From assembly GCA_016110215.1 (NCBI GenBank), contig JADWQD010000008.1, positions 868,001-932,000 on the forward strand: 64,000 bases of DNA, in the 5' to 3' direction. The notes below the pieces were generated by a model. That model ran no database searches. It saw only the letters and a program-made list of their open reading frames with translations, and was not told the origin of the DNA. A program made the position numbers and the translations under genes. Positions 53,762 through 64,000 of the stretch are shown here, in pieces. This stretch comes from Capronia americana (lineage: Eukaryota > Ascomycota > Eurotiomycetes > Chaetothyriales > Herpotrichiellaceae). Numbering within the stretch: the first letter of the stretch is position 1; every line of letters starts with the position of its first letter.

Positions 53762-55594
53762 ATGAAGCCGGGTCAGCATCTAGGGCGGAAAGCGACCAGG
53801 AACCGACCTCCGATCAAGCACAGCAAGACCTTCTCCGGCTGTTGGACCTGTCGTTCACGCCACGTCAAGTGCGATGAAGGCCGGCCTGCTTGCGCCAGGT
53901 GTCTGAAGGGCGGGTTCGACTGCCAGGGCTATGGCGTAAGACTCGTCTGGAACCCAGACGATCCAGGACGCGAGCAAAATATTCGACGCGCGATAGGCAA
54001 CCCCGCGATCTATGACGACGAGTCGCCATTCAAACAAGTGGACTTAGATGGGGCTCTGGAGGAGATAGAGAGGCTGTCCGCGGAGGGCAATTGCCTGTCT
54101 CGCGGTCCGTTTTCGGTCTTCTCTGTCCATGGTCATCGGCCCAGTCCAGAAGTTGATGAGACTCTCCTTAGTGCAGCTTGTTCTGCAGGGTTCGTCGACG
54201 ACGACATTCTCCAAACGTTCTCGACTGACCCGTTCAAAACTGATGCGAGTGCGGACGGAGGTTATGGAGCAGACGATGAAATAGAGACAATAGTCTCACC
54301 AAGTGTCGCGGCGGTTACTTCACCAATATCGCAGTCCGACCTATCATTACAACGTCGACCCTTCACCAATTTTCTGCCACTTTCCACACGCCATCTGGAT
54401 TTACTTCCGCGTCCCTCCGAGCAACGCGCGCTGGTGCACCACTGGACAAACTTCGTCTGCTGGCACCTGGTTCCGGTCGACCGACCGGACAACCCATTCC
54501 GCAGCGTATTCACTCCCATGGCGCTTGCAGGGCTTACCTCACCGTCAAGCCAGTCCAACGGGCAGGTCGCGCTGTTTCACGCCCTGTGTGCCACTTCGGC
54601 ATTCAGTCGAGGCCAGCTGCTCAACCACGACCTCGACTCGCTCACTCTTGCAATGAAGCACTACAATCTGGCAATCATGCACCTGAGACACAGCCTCACG
54701 AGCCTCAAGGAGCATCCGAACAACCACGAAGTCGACCTCCAAAGGGGCTCCATCCTCGCCACGATAACGATGTTCTCCGCCATGGACATGATAACCGGGC
54801 GGTCCCGCGAGTGGCGGACCCATCTGCAAGGTGGCGCATCATGGCTGTCAACCATTGAAGGCAGTGCATGGACCCGGGACAAGTCCTCATCGATGGTCTA
54901 CCAGGGATACCTCGCCATCGCGGCACTCTGCAACATCAACCTTCCCTCGACGATCGACGTGGAGAGCGAGAATTTCCTCGGCGACACGAGGCATTACGTG
55001 CTCGATCGCTTCTTCGGCCTCACGCGGCCGATCCTCAAACACATTGTCGTGATGAACTCGCTCATCAAACGCATCTCCACCGCGTCGTCGATATCCCCGT
55101 CCGCAGAGGAACTCGACAATCTTGAAAGCCAACTGTACGCCCAATCGCCGTCGAACCTCGATCTCTCGTCCCAAGACCTGACGCCCCTGACCCACAGCGT
55201 CACCGTCCACCACGCCTACGTCTTCTACTACGCCTCGCTGATCCATTTCCACCGCACCATTCGCAATGTCCATCCCGGCTCGCCTACCGTTCAAGCTCTT
55301 GTCACCAGCGCGGTCCAACATCTCGAGGACATCGAAACCTTAGGCGGCGATAGTATAGGCTGCACGTTGGTCTGGCCGCCATTCGTCGTGGCGTGCGAAT
55401 GCGTCGACGAGGAGACCCAGGAGAGGATGCTAAGCTGGTATCTGTGCAAGAGGAGGCATGGGTTCATGAACCTGGAAATGAGCAAAGATATAGCAAGGGA
55501 GGTGTGGCGGCGCCGGACGCTCGTTGATGAGCACACGGATGTGAAGTGGCAAGATGTCCTGAGGGAGATGAAGCTGGACATTGTGCTCGCCTGA
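53762..55594 (+). CDS. Zn2Cys6 transcription factor
   Basis: Single exon, 610 residues, start at the ATG at 53762 (MKPGQHLGRK). The zinc cluster is complete at the N-terminus: Cys27, 30, 37, 44, 47 and 54 (CWTCRSRHVKCDEGRPAC...CARC...FDC). The linker that follows has QGYGVRLVWNPDD, typical of the fungal regulators with the 'fungal-specific transcription factor domain 2' body. The body includes DMITGRSREWRTHLQGGASW, a conserved tract in that group. It ends WQDVLREMKLDIVLA. Target genes are unknown; the neighbours are housekeeping genes, so it is not obviously a cluster regulator. Confidence 0.9.
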   Translation: MKPGQHLGRKATRNRPPIKHSKTFSGCWTCRSRHVKCDEGRPACARCLKGGFDCQGYGVRLVWNPDDPGREQNIRRAIGNPAIYDDESPFKQVDLDGALEEIERLSAEGNCLSRGPFSVFSVHGHRPSPEVDETLLSAACSAGFVDDDILQTFSTDPFKTDASADGGYGADDEIETIVSPSVAAVTSPISQSDLSLQRRPFTNFLPLSTRHLDLLPRPSEQRALVHHWTNFVCWHLVPVDRPDNPFRSVFTPMALAGLTSPSSQSNGQVALFHALCATSAFSRGQLLNHDLDSLTLAMKHYNLAIMHLRHSLTSLKEHPNNHEVDLQRGSILATITMFSAMDMITGRSREWRTHLQGGASWLSTIEGSAWTRDKSSSMVYQGYLAIAALCNINLPSTIDVESENFLGDTRHYVLDRFFGLTRPILKHIVVMNSLIKRISTASSISPSAEELDNLESQLYAQSPSNLDLSSQDLTPLTHSVTVHHAYVFYYASLIHFHRTIRNVHPGSPTVQALVTSAVQHLEDIETLGGDSIGCTLVWPPFVVACECVDEETQERMLSWYLCKRRHGFMNLEMSKDIAREVWRRRTLVDEHTDVKWQDVLREMKLDIVLA

Positions 55595-55954
55595 ATGGGG
55601 TGCGCAAAAGGTCGCCTCCCTCGATCTTCTCCTGGCACAGTACCATGACGGATGGCTTGGCATGCATTGAGTGTCGTTCATATCGCGTGGCGGGTGTCAA
55701 CTAGTTATATTGCCAGCCGTGATTGATTAAATTAAAGACATACATAGTGAAATTACGTTCCCTGTCAACGGTTTGAACAGTAAGCCTGACGCATTTTTGA
55801 CGCATTCTTCCTCGAACAGCAGGCTACCTAGCGAGGCGATAAGGTTTACAGAAAGGGGCCGCCAGCAGCTCTGAAGTGACAAACGCTCGAATTAAGAGGA
55901 TACCATCATCCTATGCCGCCTACCTCAAGGTCACCTAAAGACACGATCAAGAAC
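55595..55954. other. Intergenic, convergent
   Basis: 360 bases between two convergent stop codons. No supported frame or repeat. Confidence 0.5.
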
Positions 55955-57886
55955 TCAGGACGACGTTCCCCTGAAACGACCTTCGAGCCTCTGTATCAAA
56001 ACCTCGATTGACGCCGTAAGAACCGATTCCACGAACAGTTGATGCTCCGGAGCGAGCGGTGGGTGTCCAAACATCCTCCAATTGATCTCGGACGAAAGCA
56101 ACTCTCGTCCTTCGTCCTCGAAGAATGCCATGAACTGCTGCACGGCGCTGGTGTGCGCACTATCAACATACGGGTCAACAGGCAGTGGTGCGCCAGGGAA
56201 CAGGATCTTGTAAATGTCAAACCATGCGTCCAAGCGGTCTCTGCCGAGGTCGCGTCGCTTTATGGCCGTGAGTTCATCTGGAGTCATCTTCTCTTCAAAT
56301 GGAGAGGGTTGCCGTTCGCAAGTGCGGGCCACGATATGAAGATCCAGAGTCTTTCGACAGCCGAACGAGGCAAAGCAGTAGGGACAATGGTGCTCCGGCC
56401 GGCGGTGCACGCGGTACAGATGCTGCTTGACCCGGTTGATGTCTTTCAGGAAACAGCTCGAGCATCCACGATAGTTCTTTTCGACCTCATTCCGTTCAGA
56501 ATATCTCCGAGGATCGAACTTGGAGTACGGACAGGCTAAGAGTCGGGCCTCAGTACCTGAAGTTGGCGGGGTGGACGCCCTCGGCACCTTTCTCCGTCGG
56601 GGGCCCTCTTCGTTGTCACCAGGCAAGAGCCTCTTCTGTCCCGATCCGGGGCTGACCGAGGTTGGAGTTGTCGCGAGGCTGGAGTTCTTGTCAGCTGGAT
56701 TGCTGCTGGAGCTACTGGAAGCAGAACTCCCCTGGGAAGAGGTTTCTTGACCATCTGCGGGACTACCTGCCTTGGCCAGGTAGGAGGAAGTAAATGCCTT
56801 AGCAAAAGCGGATATCAATGCCGCTGTTTCTGCAGACTCCTCCAACGTTGTCCAGCCGATAGGGTCTTCACCGAGCACGAAAGAAGCTTCACCTTCTGAC
56901 TCGTAGACAGATGGCTCCGATAACCTTGCGGGTGAGCACGCCTCGGATCTTTGTTGTGGTGGTGCCAACTCAGAAATCGGAGACATTGATTGCTGGAAAG
57001 AGTGGCATGGACTATTGTCCACCACCACAGAAGGGCTGTGCCCGTCGTTGATCTGAACCTTAACCAGCCACTCACTGATGGTTTCAGCAGTCCCATCTGT
57101 CAGACGATTTGACGGTGGACCCTTCGTCGTGGCAGTCTTGATCAGAGGTCCCTCACCAGTGGCCAACTGGGCGAAACTTGCATTGTCCGTCTGTGTAAGA
57201 ACTCGTAAGGACGGGGGTACCATCCCATTCTTGGGGTTGACGTATCCTGAAGGAGTTTGGACATCAGTTCCGGAAAGCTCGTGCAGGCCCGTATCTGGTG
57301 CCTGCTGTGCTCCCGTGTATGATGGTGGATAGAATTCGTAACTGTCTTTGTTTTGCACGTTCCAATTCCTGTCGGGTCCCGAGGACACTTGTGCTTGTAG
57401 TGCGAACGCTGCTTCTTCATAACTCAGGACCCGTTGTGGAGCAAAGTTCGCCAGGCAAGACGCGGAAGCACTATCTTCCTTTGCTTGATCTTGGTCCAGT
57501 AGATCTGAGGTGCCGGTTGCTGTCTCAGCAGAGCTGGCATGCTTGAACCGAGCCACCAGAGCCTCCCGATTCTCCCCAGTGAAGTAAATTGGTTCGAGTT
57601 CCGCAGGCGATGGATTCGCGAGCCGCGGCGACGGCGACGGCGAACGAACATAATCGCTCTGGCTATAGTAGCCCGAGTCCGCGGAATCAGACACCTGTGT
57701 CGCACGCTTAAAAGCATCTGACTCATGCGTACTGAACATCCTGGGCACCATCCAGGACTTGCGGTCCGGAGGCTGGGTTGGTTCACGGAGAGGCTTCTTC
57801 ACTTTCAACCGCTTTAGCACCCTGACGCCCCAGGCCAGCGTCTCGTAACTCGGAGTGTTCGCTGTGGACGGCATGTATGGGGCCAT
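55955..57886 (-). CDS. Large nuclear-type protein with a Cys/His finger region
   Basis: Single exon, 643 residues, ATG at 57884-57886. About 450 residues of Ser/Pro-rich, probably disordered sequence precede a basic stretch (GPRRRKVPRA) that looks like a nuclear localisation signal. A Cys/His region follows: ACPYSKFDPRRYSERN, YRGCSSCFLKDINRVKQHLY, RVHRRPEHHCPYCFASFGCR and TLDLHIVARTC. This combination is a recurring fungal domain, with C2H2-like pairs, in uncharacterised proteins. The last 120 residues are helical, with LDAWFDIYKILFPG. The domain suggests nucleic-acid binding, but the function is not established. Confidence 0.85.
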   Translation of the reverse strand: MAPYMPSTANTPSYETLAWGVRVLKRLKVKKPLREPTQPPDRKSWMVPRMFSTHESDAFKRATQVSDSADSGYYSQSDYVRSPSPSPRLANPSPAELEPIYFTGENREALVARFKHASSAETATGTSDLLDQDQAKEDSASASCLANFAPQRVLSYEEAAFALQAQVSSGPDRNWNVQNKDSYEFYPPSYTGAQQAPDTGLHELSGTDVQTPSGYVNPKNGMVPPSLRVLTQTDNASFAQLATGEGPLIKTATTKGPPSNRLTDGTAETISEWLVKVQINDGHSPSVVVDNSPCHSFQQSMSPISELAPPQQRSEACSPARLSEPSVYESEGEASFVLGEDPIGWTTLEESAETAALISAFAKAFTSSYLAKAGSPADGQETSSQGSSASSSSSSNPADKNSSLATTPTSVSPGSGQKRLLPGDNEEGPRRRKVPRASTPPTSGTEARLLACPYSKFDPRRYSERNEVEKNYRGCSSCFLKDINRVKQHLYRVHRRPEHHCPYCFASFGCRKTLDLHIVARTCERQPSPFEEKMTPDELTAIKRRDLGRDRLDAWFDIYKILFPGAPLPVDPYVDSAHTSAVQQFMAFFEDEGRELLSSEINWRMFGHPPLAPEHQLFVESVLTASIEVLIQRLEGRFRGTSS

Positions 57887-58799
57887 TTTGACGTCTCCGG
57901 CGCCGTTGTTCTGTTCTTGACTTGAAAATCACTGACGAACTCTTCAGTCAAAGCTAAGATGGTGTTCAAAGTAAGCGGTAGTTCGAGTATCTGTTTTTCA
58001 GCATCCTTAAGAGAAAATACATGTGTGCCTTGATCATGGAACGGGAGAGATTCACAAACGACACCGTCCTGAGTGTGATTAACGATTTCCCCAGCGCGGC
58101 CCAACAGCCTACTTCTCGTCGCCTTTCGTCGCCTAGCTCCATCCATACGGCTGCACACGAATATGTTTCTATTGGTCTTCACTTTCTTCCTCAAAAGTTT
58201 CCGAACACCGTTGTGCAAACTTCAGCCTCATGAGGGCGTCTGAACCATGATAGAAGAAGCAGTAGGCTGTGTTGACCGACCAATTGCGCAGCAAACTTTC
58301 TCATGCAAGGCAACGGAAGGATTTCGCATGAGAGGAGTCGGCCAATGACAGCCTCATTCATCACACAGCCACTGCCGTCGGCATGCTTTCACTGCTTGCT
58401 CACAAAGGCGCATCGCGAAGTAGGCGTAGGGCAAAAAGAAAGGTTGTTGGAGCGAGCGAATTGTGACTGCAATTGTGAATCTAATACTGCTCGGTGCTTG
58501 CTGTCCGGAAGAATGATGTTCCGGTCATCGACTGCGAGAACCGCCCTTGCATCTGACATCGATAGACAGAGTCCTCATTGAAGGCTGGCAAAGTTGATGC
58601 AGCTTACAAGGCGCTACCGCTTGCTCTTTGTTCTCGCTGTATATCGGCGCGGCTCACTGTGGAAACTACGGCCATTGCAACGATGATATATGTGGCAGGA
58701 TTCTCGTCCGGCTATCAGCACTATTCCTTTGTCCCTTGATTGCAATCTTCGTACACGGTATTAGACTGGCTGCCAGCCCTACATTTGTAGTCTCACAAG
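57887..58799. other. Divergent intergenic region, 0.9 kb
   Basis: Between the finger protein and the ARL3-like gene. No coding frame with support. Confidence 0.5.
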
Positions 58800-59660
58800 A
58801 TGTATCACCTCGCCCGTTCCCTGTATCTCTACGCGACCAGTAAACCAGGTACGTCCGCGGTCCAGACACGACTCCATTCCTATGAGGCTTACATCTAGGC
58901 AGAATATTCCATTCTTCTCCTCGGCCTCGACAACGCCGGCAAAACTACACTCCTAACCCAAATCAAAGCCCTGTTCAACACCACCGTCGACCCTTCAAAT
59001 GGCGCCATCGGTGAAGCCCCGGCCTCTACCACGGCCGGCAACACGGTCCCCACTGTGGGTCAGAACGTGGCCACAATCTCCCTCCCCGACATGTACTTGA
59101 AGATCTGGGACGTGGGCGGACAAATGAGCCTGAGGAGATTATGGACGAGTTACTTCAAGAGCTGCCATGCGGTTGTTTTTGTGGTGGATAGCACGGATCT
59201 AGGGAGTGGGGAGATTGAAGAGGCGCCGAAGACGCCCGGGGCCATGTGGCATGGGCGGAAGAAGAGTTACGTCGGGAAGGCGGGGGACGATGAAGTGCCG
59301 GAGACACCGTGGACGCCAATGACGCCAATGACGCCAGGGTTCTTCAATGCGGCGGCCGTGCAGGGGCGGTTGGATGAGTGTAGAGCTGTGCTGGAAAGTG
59401 TTTTGGAGAACGATGACACACAAGGGATTCCGATCCTGGTACTGGCGAATAAGCAGGACAGGGAGGATTGCCTCGAGGTTGTACGGATCAAGGAAGGATT
59501 CATCAAGAAAGTGTTTGAAGGAGAGAAGGGAGGGATGGTGAGGGATAGTCGAGTCTTGCCTGTCAGCGCTCTGAAAGGCACCGGAGTGAAGGAAGCCGTC
59601 GACTGGGTCAAGAGCCGAGTTGTATGGAACAAAGAGACGCGTCCTCCGGTCATGAGATGA
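58800..59660 (+). CDS. ARL3: ARL3/ARFRP1-type small GTPase with insertions
   Basis: Two exons, 58800..58848 and 58903..59660, 268 residues, 54-base intron with phase kept. GTPase motifs are intact: G1 GLDNAGKT (24-31), the tract TVPTVGQNVATI, G3 WDVGGQ, G4 NKQD, and G5 SALKG. The start MYHL lacks the Gly2 used for myristoylation, as in yeast ARL3 (start MFHL), which is N-acetylated and placed on the Golgi through SYS1; this matches the ARL3/ARFRP1 class. Classical members have about 200 residues; this one is longer because of a Gly/Ala/Thr-rich insertion before switch 1 and a roughly 55-residue insertion after VVDSTD containing TPWTPMTPMTPGF. The role should be Golgi-endosome trafficking. Confidence 0.9.
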
Positions 59661-59806
59661 AGAGCCCAAGTATTGAGGCCATTACCCTTTTACGCCGTGT
59701 ATGATGCGATGAAATCTACGAGCTATCGAGTTGCACCGCGCACCCAAGATTACAACCTCAGCCGGCTAAGACAGAACAACCTCACGCATGACCTTGTCGG
59801 GTCTGC

Positions 59807-61031
59807 TCAAGCCTTCTTCTGGATTTCCAGCAAAGAAGCAGCCACATCCCTCGCTGTCTCCGATAATGGAGTCCACTTGTATTGAAACACCTCCTCCACC
59901 TCGCTGATATCCATTCTCGGCAAAGTCAAGTTGCCCGCTTCATCATTGTCCTCACCGATCTTCTCCGCCAAACCCAGCTGGGCATCTTTTCTCAATATAT
60001 CTGCAATTTCGTTGAAGATCATGGGCTGACCGACAACGAAGCGTTTGTCTGCTGCTCCTGGCGTGGTGAGGGCCAGGATCTGAAGTTTGGCAAGGTCACG
60101 GACGTCGATCTATGACGGTGCAGAAATTGGTCAGCTTTCAAACATCCATTCCCGGTCAAGAAAACAACGGCATGGACCACTCACCCATCCCGGAAACGCA
60201 GTACTCGGCACTTTCCCAGTTTCCGAGCTCTTACTATCCATGATCCCCCCAATCAGCGAGTTGCTGAAATTGATCCTCCCAACATCCTTTACCGGCTGCA
60301 GCATCGGACCCCAAATCAAGGGGGGCATGAAATTTGTGACTGTGAAGGAAGGTTTCTCCTCCTTGATGAATTTCCAGATTGCTTCTTCGGCGAGCTTTTT
60401 CCCGACACAGTAGGAGATCTGTTAGATGCCGGCAGGAGTCGTTAGTGTCTCGCCGCAAGATCATAGCCATTCGCCTTTGAGTTGGATAGACAGAGGAATA
60501 GAAGAAACGAAGGACAGGGAAAGACCTTACATAGTTGTGATTCGCTTGAATGGCGTCGTCCCTCCCCAGTGGTAACCACTCGTTGTTCCCAAATACTCGA
60601 CTCTTCACATCTTCCTGACTTCCCGTCGTGATGGCATTCATACTCCCCGTAACACTAATCGCCTTGACATTCTTGCCGTATTCCTTCGCACTCTTCAAAA
60701 GTCCTAAATTTCCGAGTACGCTGGGCTTCTCGAAATGCTCGACAAAGTCTGTGTGCGCGGGGTTATCAAGCATGGGAGCCGCCACATGCACAATGTACTC
60801 GATCTCCGGATGTTCTTGAAAGACCGAGTCAAACGCCCCCGGGGCGGTGAAATCAGGGACTGGGAAGATTGTGAGGGCAGACGCTGGCCACGAAGGGTTG
60901 TTCTCAATGAGAGCTTTGGCGGAAGAGGGAGAGCGGACGGCTAGAACGAGGGCGTGGGACTGGCGGAGAAGTTCGTCGACGACACTGGAGCCAACAAAGC
61001 CTGTGGCACCAGTTACGAGGGTAGTGGGCAT
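59807..61031 (-). CDS. NAD(P)-dependent epimerase/reductase (extended SDR)
   Basis: Three exons: 60531..61031, 60185..60418 and 59807..60109, 345 residues; introns of 112 and 75 bases keep phase. The nucleotide motif TGATGFVG is at residues 7-14. The active site is Tyr170-x-x-x-Lys174 (SYCVGKK), rebuilt across the first intron, with Ser in ISVTGSMN. The layout is that of fungal dihydroflavonol-reductase/aldehyde-reductase-like proteins (NAD-dependent epimerase family) acting on carbonyl substrates. The substrate is unknown. No membrane or targeting segment is seen. It runs convergent with the ARL3-like gene, with 146 bases between the two stops. Confidence 0.9.
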
Positions 61032-61669
61032 TTTGAGCGTTGGCGTTGCGTTGCGTTTCTAAACTGGATTCGCCGGGAAGGGGTAAAGGGGGCAGAGGGG
61101 CACAATGGGAGTATGGTAGATGCGATGTGAACTGGAGAACAGGCGAGGCCTTGCAAAAGAGCCGCGAAATCGGTGAATGGAGAGTCTTAGATTGAAATTG
61201 GGTCGTGAGGAGACGGAGACAATGAGGATCCTGTGACGATCCATGCTTGCTTCGAGCTGAGGATATGACCTTTATATTCCGGTTTGCTTCGATGCCTGTT
61301 CTCAGTGTTTCTTCTCAATACTCACTGGACTAACGCCCGCTGCAATATTTATCAGCGCGGAATACCCACAGGCGTCTCATTTCATTGTGCCCTTGACACA
61401 CAACATCCTGAAGTGGCCGACCAGTAACACAAATATGCAGGTCCGAAATTCTCGCATGCGAGTTGTCCCTTGGAGGCTTGAAAGCCAAGGATGCCAACCA
61501 CAGGCGACAATGCTTTGTCAGCCTTGTGACAGATTCTCATTGGAGTACAACTGAAATCGGCAAGGTGGTGTTGCCATATAAGGACAGCCGTGGTTATCGA
61601 TCGCCTCTTGGTGGCAGCTGTGGAAGGGTCCATGAATGGTAAAGAGGTAGCCTGCCGCACAATAAATCC
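61032..61669. other. Intergenic, promoter side of the SDR gene
   Basis: About 640 bases. No supported frame. Confidence 0.5.
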
Positions 61670-62444
61670 TCAATCTACCCACCGTTCTCGTTGCTTATCA
61701 AAGCCAATAGCTTGCAAATCGATGTTCATCTGATGTAGCATCATCTCCATTGTGAAAGACTGTGCAAACGCAAGATTAGTGCGCTCAGGAGAGGAGTCAC
61801 CAACCTTAACTTACATTGTCGTCGTCATCTTTCTCGCGTTCGGACAGCCCGCGCCCATCAGTTGCCAGACAGTCCTCTCCATGTTCGACGCTACTTGCAC
61901 CTTTCACATGTCTCTGTGCAAGAGACTCGTTTGTGTCGTTATTCCAACCTTGTGAGTCTTCATCAGCTCGCCGCCGCCATGCACCGACACCGCCCATTGC
62001 ATCGACCCTCTCCCTTGCTTCAGCGAAAAGCTCGTCCGCAGCCTCTTGAGCAACCGCTCGCCATTTGGTGATCAACCGCTTCAACTCGGTACCCTCACCG
62101 GACTCCTCAATCTGAAGAGCTTGATCTGCATTCTCAAGAGACTGCCGCAGCTGAGTGAGTCGAAGGGATAATGCAGTGTATTGTTTCTGGAGGTCTGCAG
62201 GCTTAATACAGGCAGACTCTACAGGAAGAGCCAAGTCAAGAGTTTTTTGAGACGTGTTCGGACTGTCTGTACTGTTGAGTAATGGCGTCAGCTGAGATAC
62301 AACGCCAGTGGACGTTTCTAGGTTTTGAGGTTGAACCGTTGTTCGTTCTCCTTGAGGCTTGGAAACTGTACGAAGCGGTGAGCGGAAAGGTTTGTTTTGG
62401 AATGGCTGAGGCTGGTCCAGCTTCCTTCTCTTGGCCAGATGCAT
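61670..62444 (-). CDS. SFR1: SFR1/MEI5-type recombination accessory protein
   Basis: Two exons, 61815..62444 and 61670..61759, 239 residues; the 55-base intron (GTAAGT...TTGCACAG) keeps phase 0. The N-terminus is basic (MHLAKRRKLDQ) with a KPFRSPLR phrase. A coiled-coil region (LRLTQLRQSLENADQALQIE) leads into LITKWRAVAQEAADELFAEA and GGVGAWRRR, conserved in fungal SWI5-dependent recombination protein 1 (SFR1/MEI5). The last exon (SFTMEMMLHQMNIDLQAIGF) is the family's C-terminal end. SFR1 pairs with SWI5 and stimulates RAD51/DMC1 strand exchange in the nucleus. It is divergent from the IES4 gene, with about 1.1 kb between. Confidence 0.85.
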
Positions 62445-63550
62445 ATCCTTTGAAGGTGGAGAAAACCAGCTGAATCAATTTTGTTGTGCTATTAGCTTGC
62501 CACTATCAGGTCTGTTGGGTGCGTAATTGCTGCGGAACATGCGGAGAAGACAGAGGGTGATGGCCGGTTTGATGACCAGATGCGCAGTTTGTTTTGGTGG
62601 TAAGTGGGAGTGGAATTACTTGGATTTTCGACACCTAGCAAGAGCCCCCCAGTGATGCGTCAAGGATTCTCTAGGTGTTACGAGAGTTTGTCAAGTGAGC
62701 GGCAAATAACTGGCAAGCAAAGAATCATGAGAAGACGCAAGATGACTGACAGGTGGGCACCGGGAAAAACACCATACAGCATTGAGCTTAGCTTCCGAAC
62801 CTTTGTCCTGACTAGTGGCCCCTGATTACTGGAAATAAGTGTAATTTACACTGTATTACAGTATTTTAGTGCGCTAATTCAAGGCACGCTCTTGTCTTTT
62901 CAGAATCGTTTCGGCCAACTGCAATGCATTGAGCTAGCTTAGTGCGTCCAACTCCAACAAACCCTGTCGGCCCTTCCTTCTCTCTCTTGCCTTCGCGACA
63001 AGACCAGCAAAGTCGCCCTGGTCATCGCCTCTCCGGTTTCCGTCACACGCGCCTCACAACCGTGACCCATCAGCCCGATTTCACTTCCTGCACCTGCGAT
63101 CTGATCTGAGCCAACCCAAAGCATAACCACGCAAAATTCCAAGCCATGCCATCCAGAATGATCCGGCCACACAATCACACGCCAGGTCCAGCTCCAGCAC
63201 CGTCTTTGTCTCATCCCCTTCAGCAATCATGCCCACCTCTTCTTCAATTTTCTACTACTCATCATCGCCTCACACCCTCATCACTCTGCACCCACCAAAT
63301 GAACACCTGTCACCAGCCTCCATGAATTTCACTATTACCGATGCCACCGACTTGAATAGCTTACACTCTTAGTATCTCACCACGACCCTCCCTTTCAGCA
63401 ACGCACGGAACACGCAGACAATTTCAGCCGCCCAGCAACAGCCACCACCACGCAACCCACGGAAAGTTGAATGCTCGGCTACTTAAAACTGTTCCACGTT
63501 CACGACCAACAAAAATCCACCTCGTCCCACAACGACACCATAACCAATAA
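62445..63550. promoter_or_regulatory. Divergent promoter region of SFR1 and IES4
   Basis: 1.1 kb between divergent starts; no coding frame of note. The part at 63240-63540 is rich in CA-type pyrimidine/adenine tracts, as in many fungal 5' leader regions. Confidence 0.5.
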
Positions 63551-63963
63551 ATGAGCATGTCGTCCTCAAGCACACGTTCGCCCTCGTCCTCGGCTCGAGC
63601 AGACAAGAATAAAAAGCAGAGCAAGGCAATTATCCTCAAGCTGTCACCGAAACTCCTACGCCGCTTCCAAGATACTTCCGTCAAGTCAGAAGATCAGTCT
63701 TCACCCTCTGCAGCTTCATCACCTGTCGCACCCGACGACAATTCTACTTTGAAGGCCCCAGAGGTCAACGACAACGCTTCCGAGTCCGCATCAACACCTG
63801 CACCAGCCGGGACAGATGCAGTCGAAACCCTTAATGGTGATGGCTCCAAGAAGCGTAAAGGAAGCTCACTGGCAGGGACCAAAAGAAGTCTGGGGCAGAT
63901 GACAGAAGGTAGTGGCACGCCGAAACCAAGAGGCAAGCCAGGCCCCAAGAAGAAACCACGACT
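63551..63963 (+). CDS. IES4: IES4-like INO80 complex subunit, first exon (cut by window end)
   Basis: Starts at the ATG at 63551 and runs 137 codons plus two bases to a GTAAGT donor at 63964. If unspliced it would stop at once (CTG-TAA), so the gene almost certainly continues beyond the window. The N-terminus has ADKNKKQSKAIILKLSPKLL, followed by an acidic, Ser/Pro-rich linker with TPAPAGTDAVET, then basic KKRKGSS and PKPRGKPGPKKKPRL, an AT-hook-like tail. This matches the fungal family assigned to INO80 chromatin-remodelling subunit IES4 (formerly a domain of unknown function). The identification rests on my memory of the family layout. Confidence 0.78.
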
Positions 63964-64000
63964 GTAAGTATCTGGCTACAAATCACCGTACTCCCGGCTA

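Overview
This window comes from the nuclear genome of a filamentous ascomycete (Pezizomycotina). Many genes are split by short introns of about 45-145 bases with GT...AG ends and CTAAC/CTGAC-type branch sites. The gene families are fungal-specific: a HET-domain protein, a SAT4/rhodopsin-type membrane protein, Zn2Cys6 and CTF1-type regulators, a short secreted tyrosinase, and fungal orthologues of SFR1, LDB19, ARL3 and IES4. The mixture fits Eurotiomycetes, possibly a black-yeast-like lineage (Chaetothyriales), but that placement is inference. Exon models were built by matching donor and acceptor sites with reading phase by eye; there are no RNA data behind them.

Layout. 1-4.2 kb: a coiled-coil protein cut by the window start, then a membrane J-domain protein. 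4.2-8.1 kb: mostly non-coding, with a broken or hypothetical two-exon gene, a run of 19 G and two diverged copies of an old duplicated segment. 8.1-13.7 kb: a regulator-like protein without a zinc cluster, a GFA/CENP-V zinc protein, a tiny Cys-rich ORF and a secreted tyrosinase. 15.9-20.6 kb: a seven-helix SAT4/rhodopsin-family membrane protein and a HET-domain protein. 23.6-25.5 kb: a sugar-porter transporter.

27.3-45.3 kb is the most interesting part. It holds a CTF1-type regulator lacking a zinc cluster, a UbiD-family (FDC1-like) decarboxylase, a FLX1/SLC25A32-like mitochondrial flavin carrier, a UbiX-family (PAD1-like) flavin prenyltransferase, a complete Zn2Cys6 CTF1-type regulator, an MFS transporter and an FAD-dependent monooxygenase. 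PAD1 proteins make prenylated FMN in mitochondria and FDC1/UbiD proteins use it to decarboxylate aromatic or unsaturated acids. A mitochondrial flavin carrier placed between the two suggests a self-contained prenyl-FMN decarboxylation module with its own flavin transport, regulators, substrate transport and oxygenase. A solo LTR with a 5-bp target duplication sits between the Zn2Cys6 regulator and the MFS gene.

45.3-64 kb is mainly housekeeping: a small protein with an internal repeat, an OSCA/CSC1-type channel, an LDB19-like arrestin, a Zn2Cys6 regulator, a large nuclear protein with a Cys/His finger region, an ARL3-like GTPase, an NAD(P)-dependent epimerase/reductase, SFR1 (recombination) and the first exon of IES4 (INO80 complex). 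No tRNA, rRNA, CRISPR array or intact transposon was recognised.
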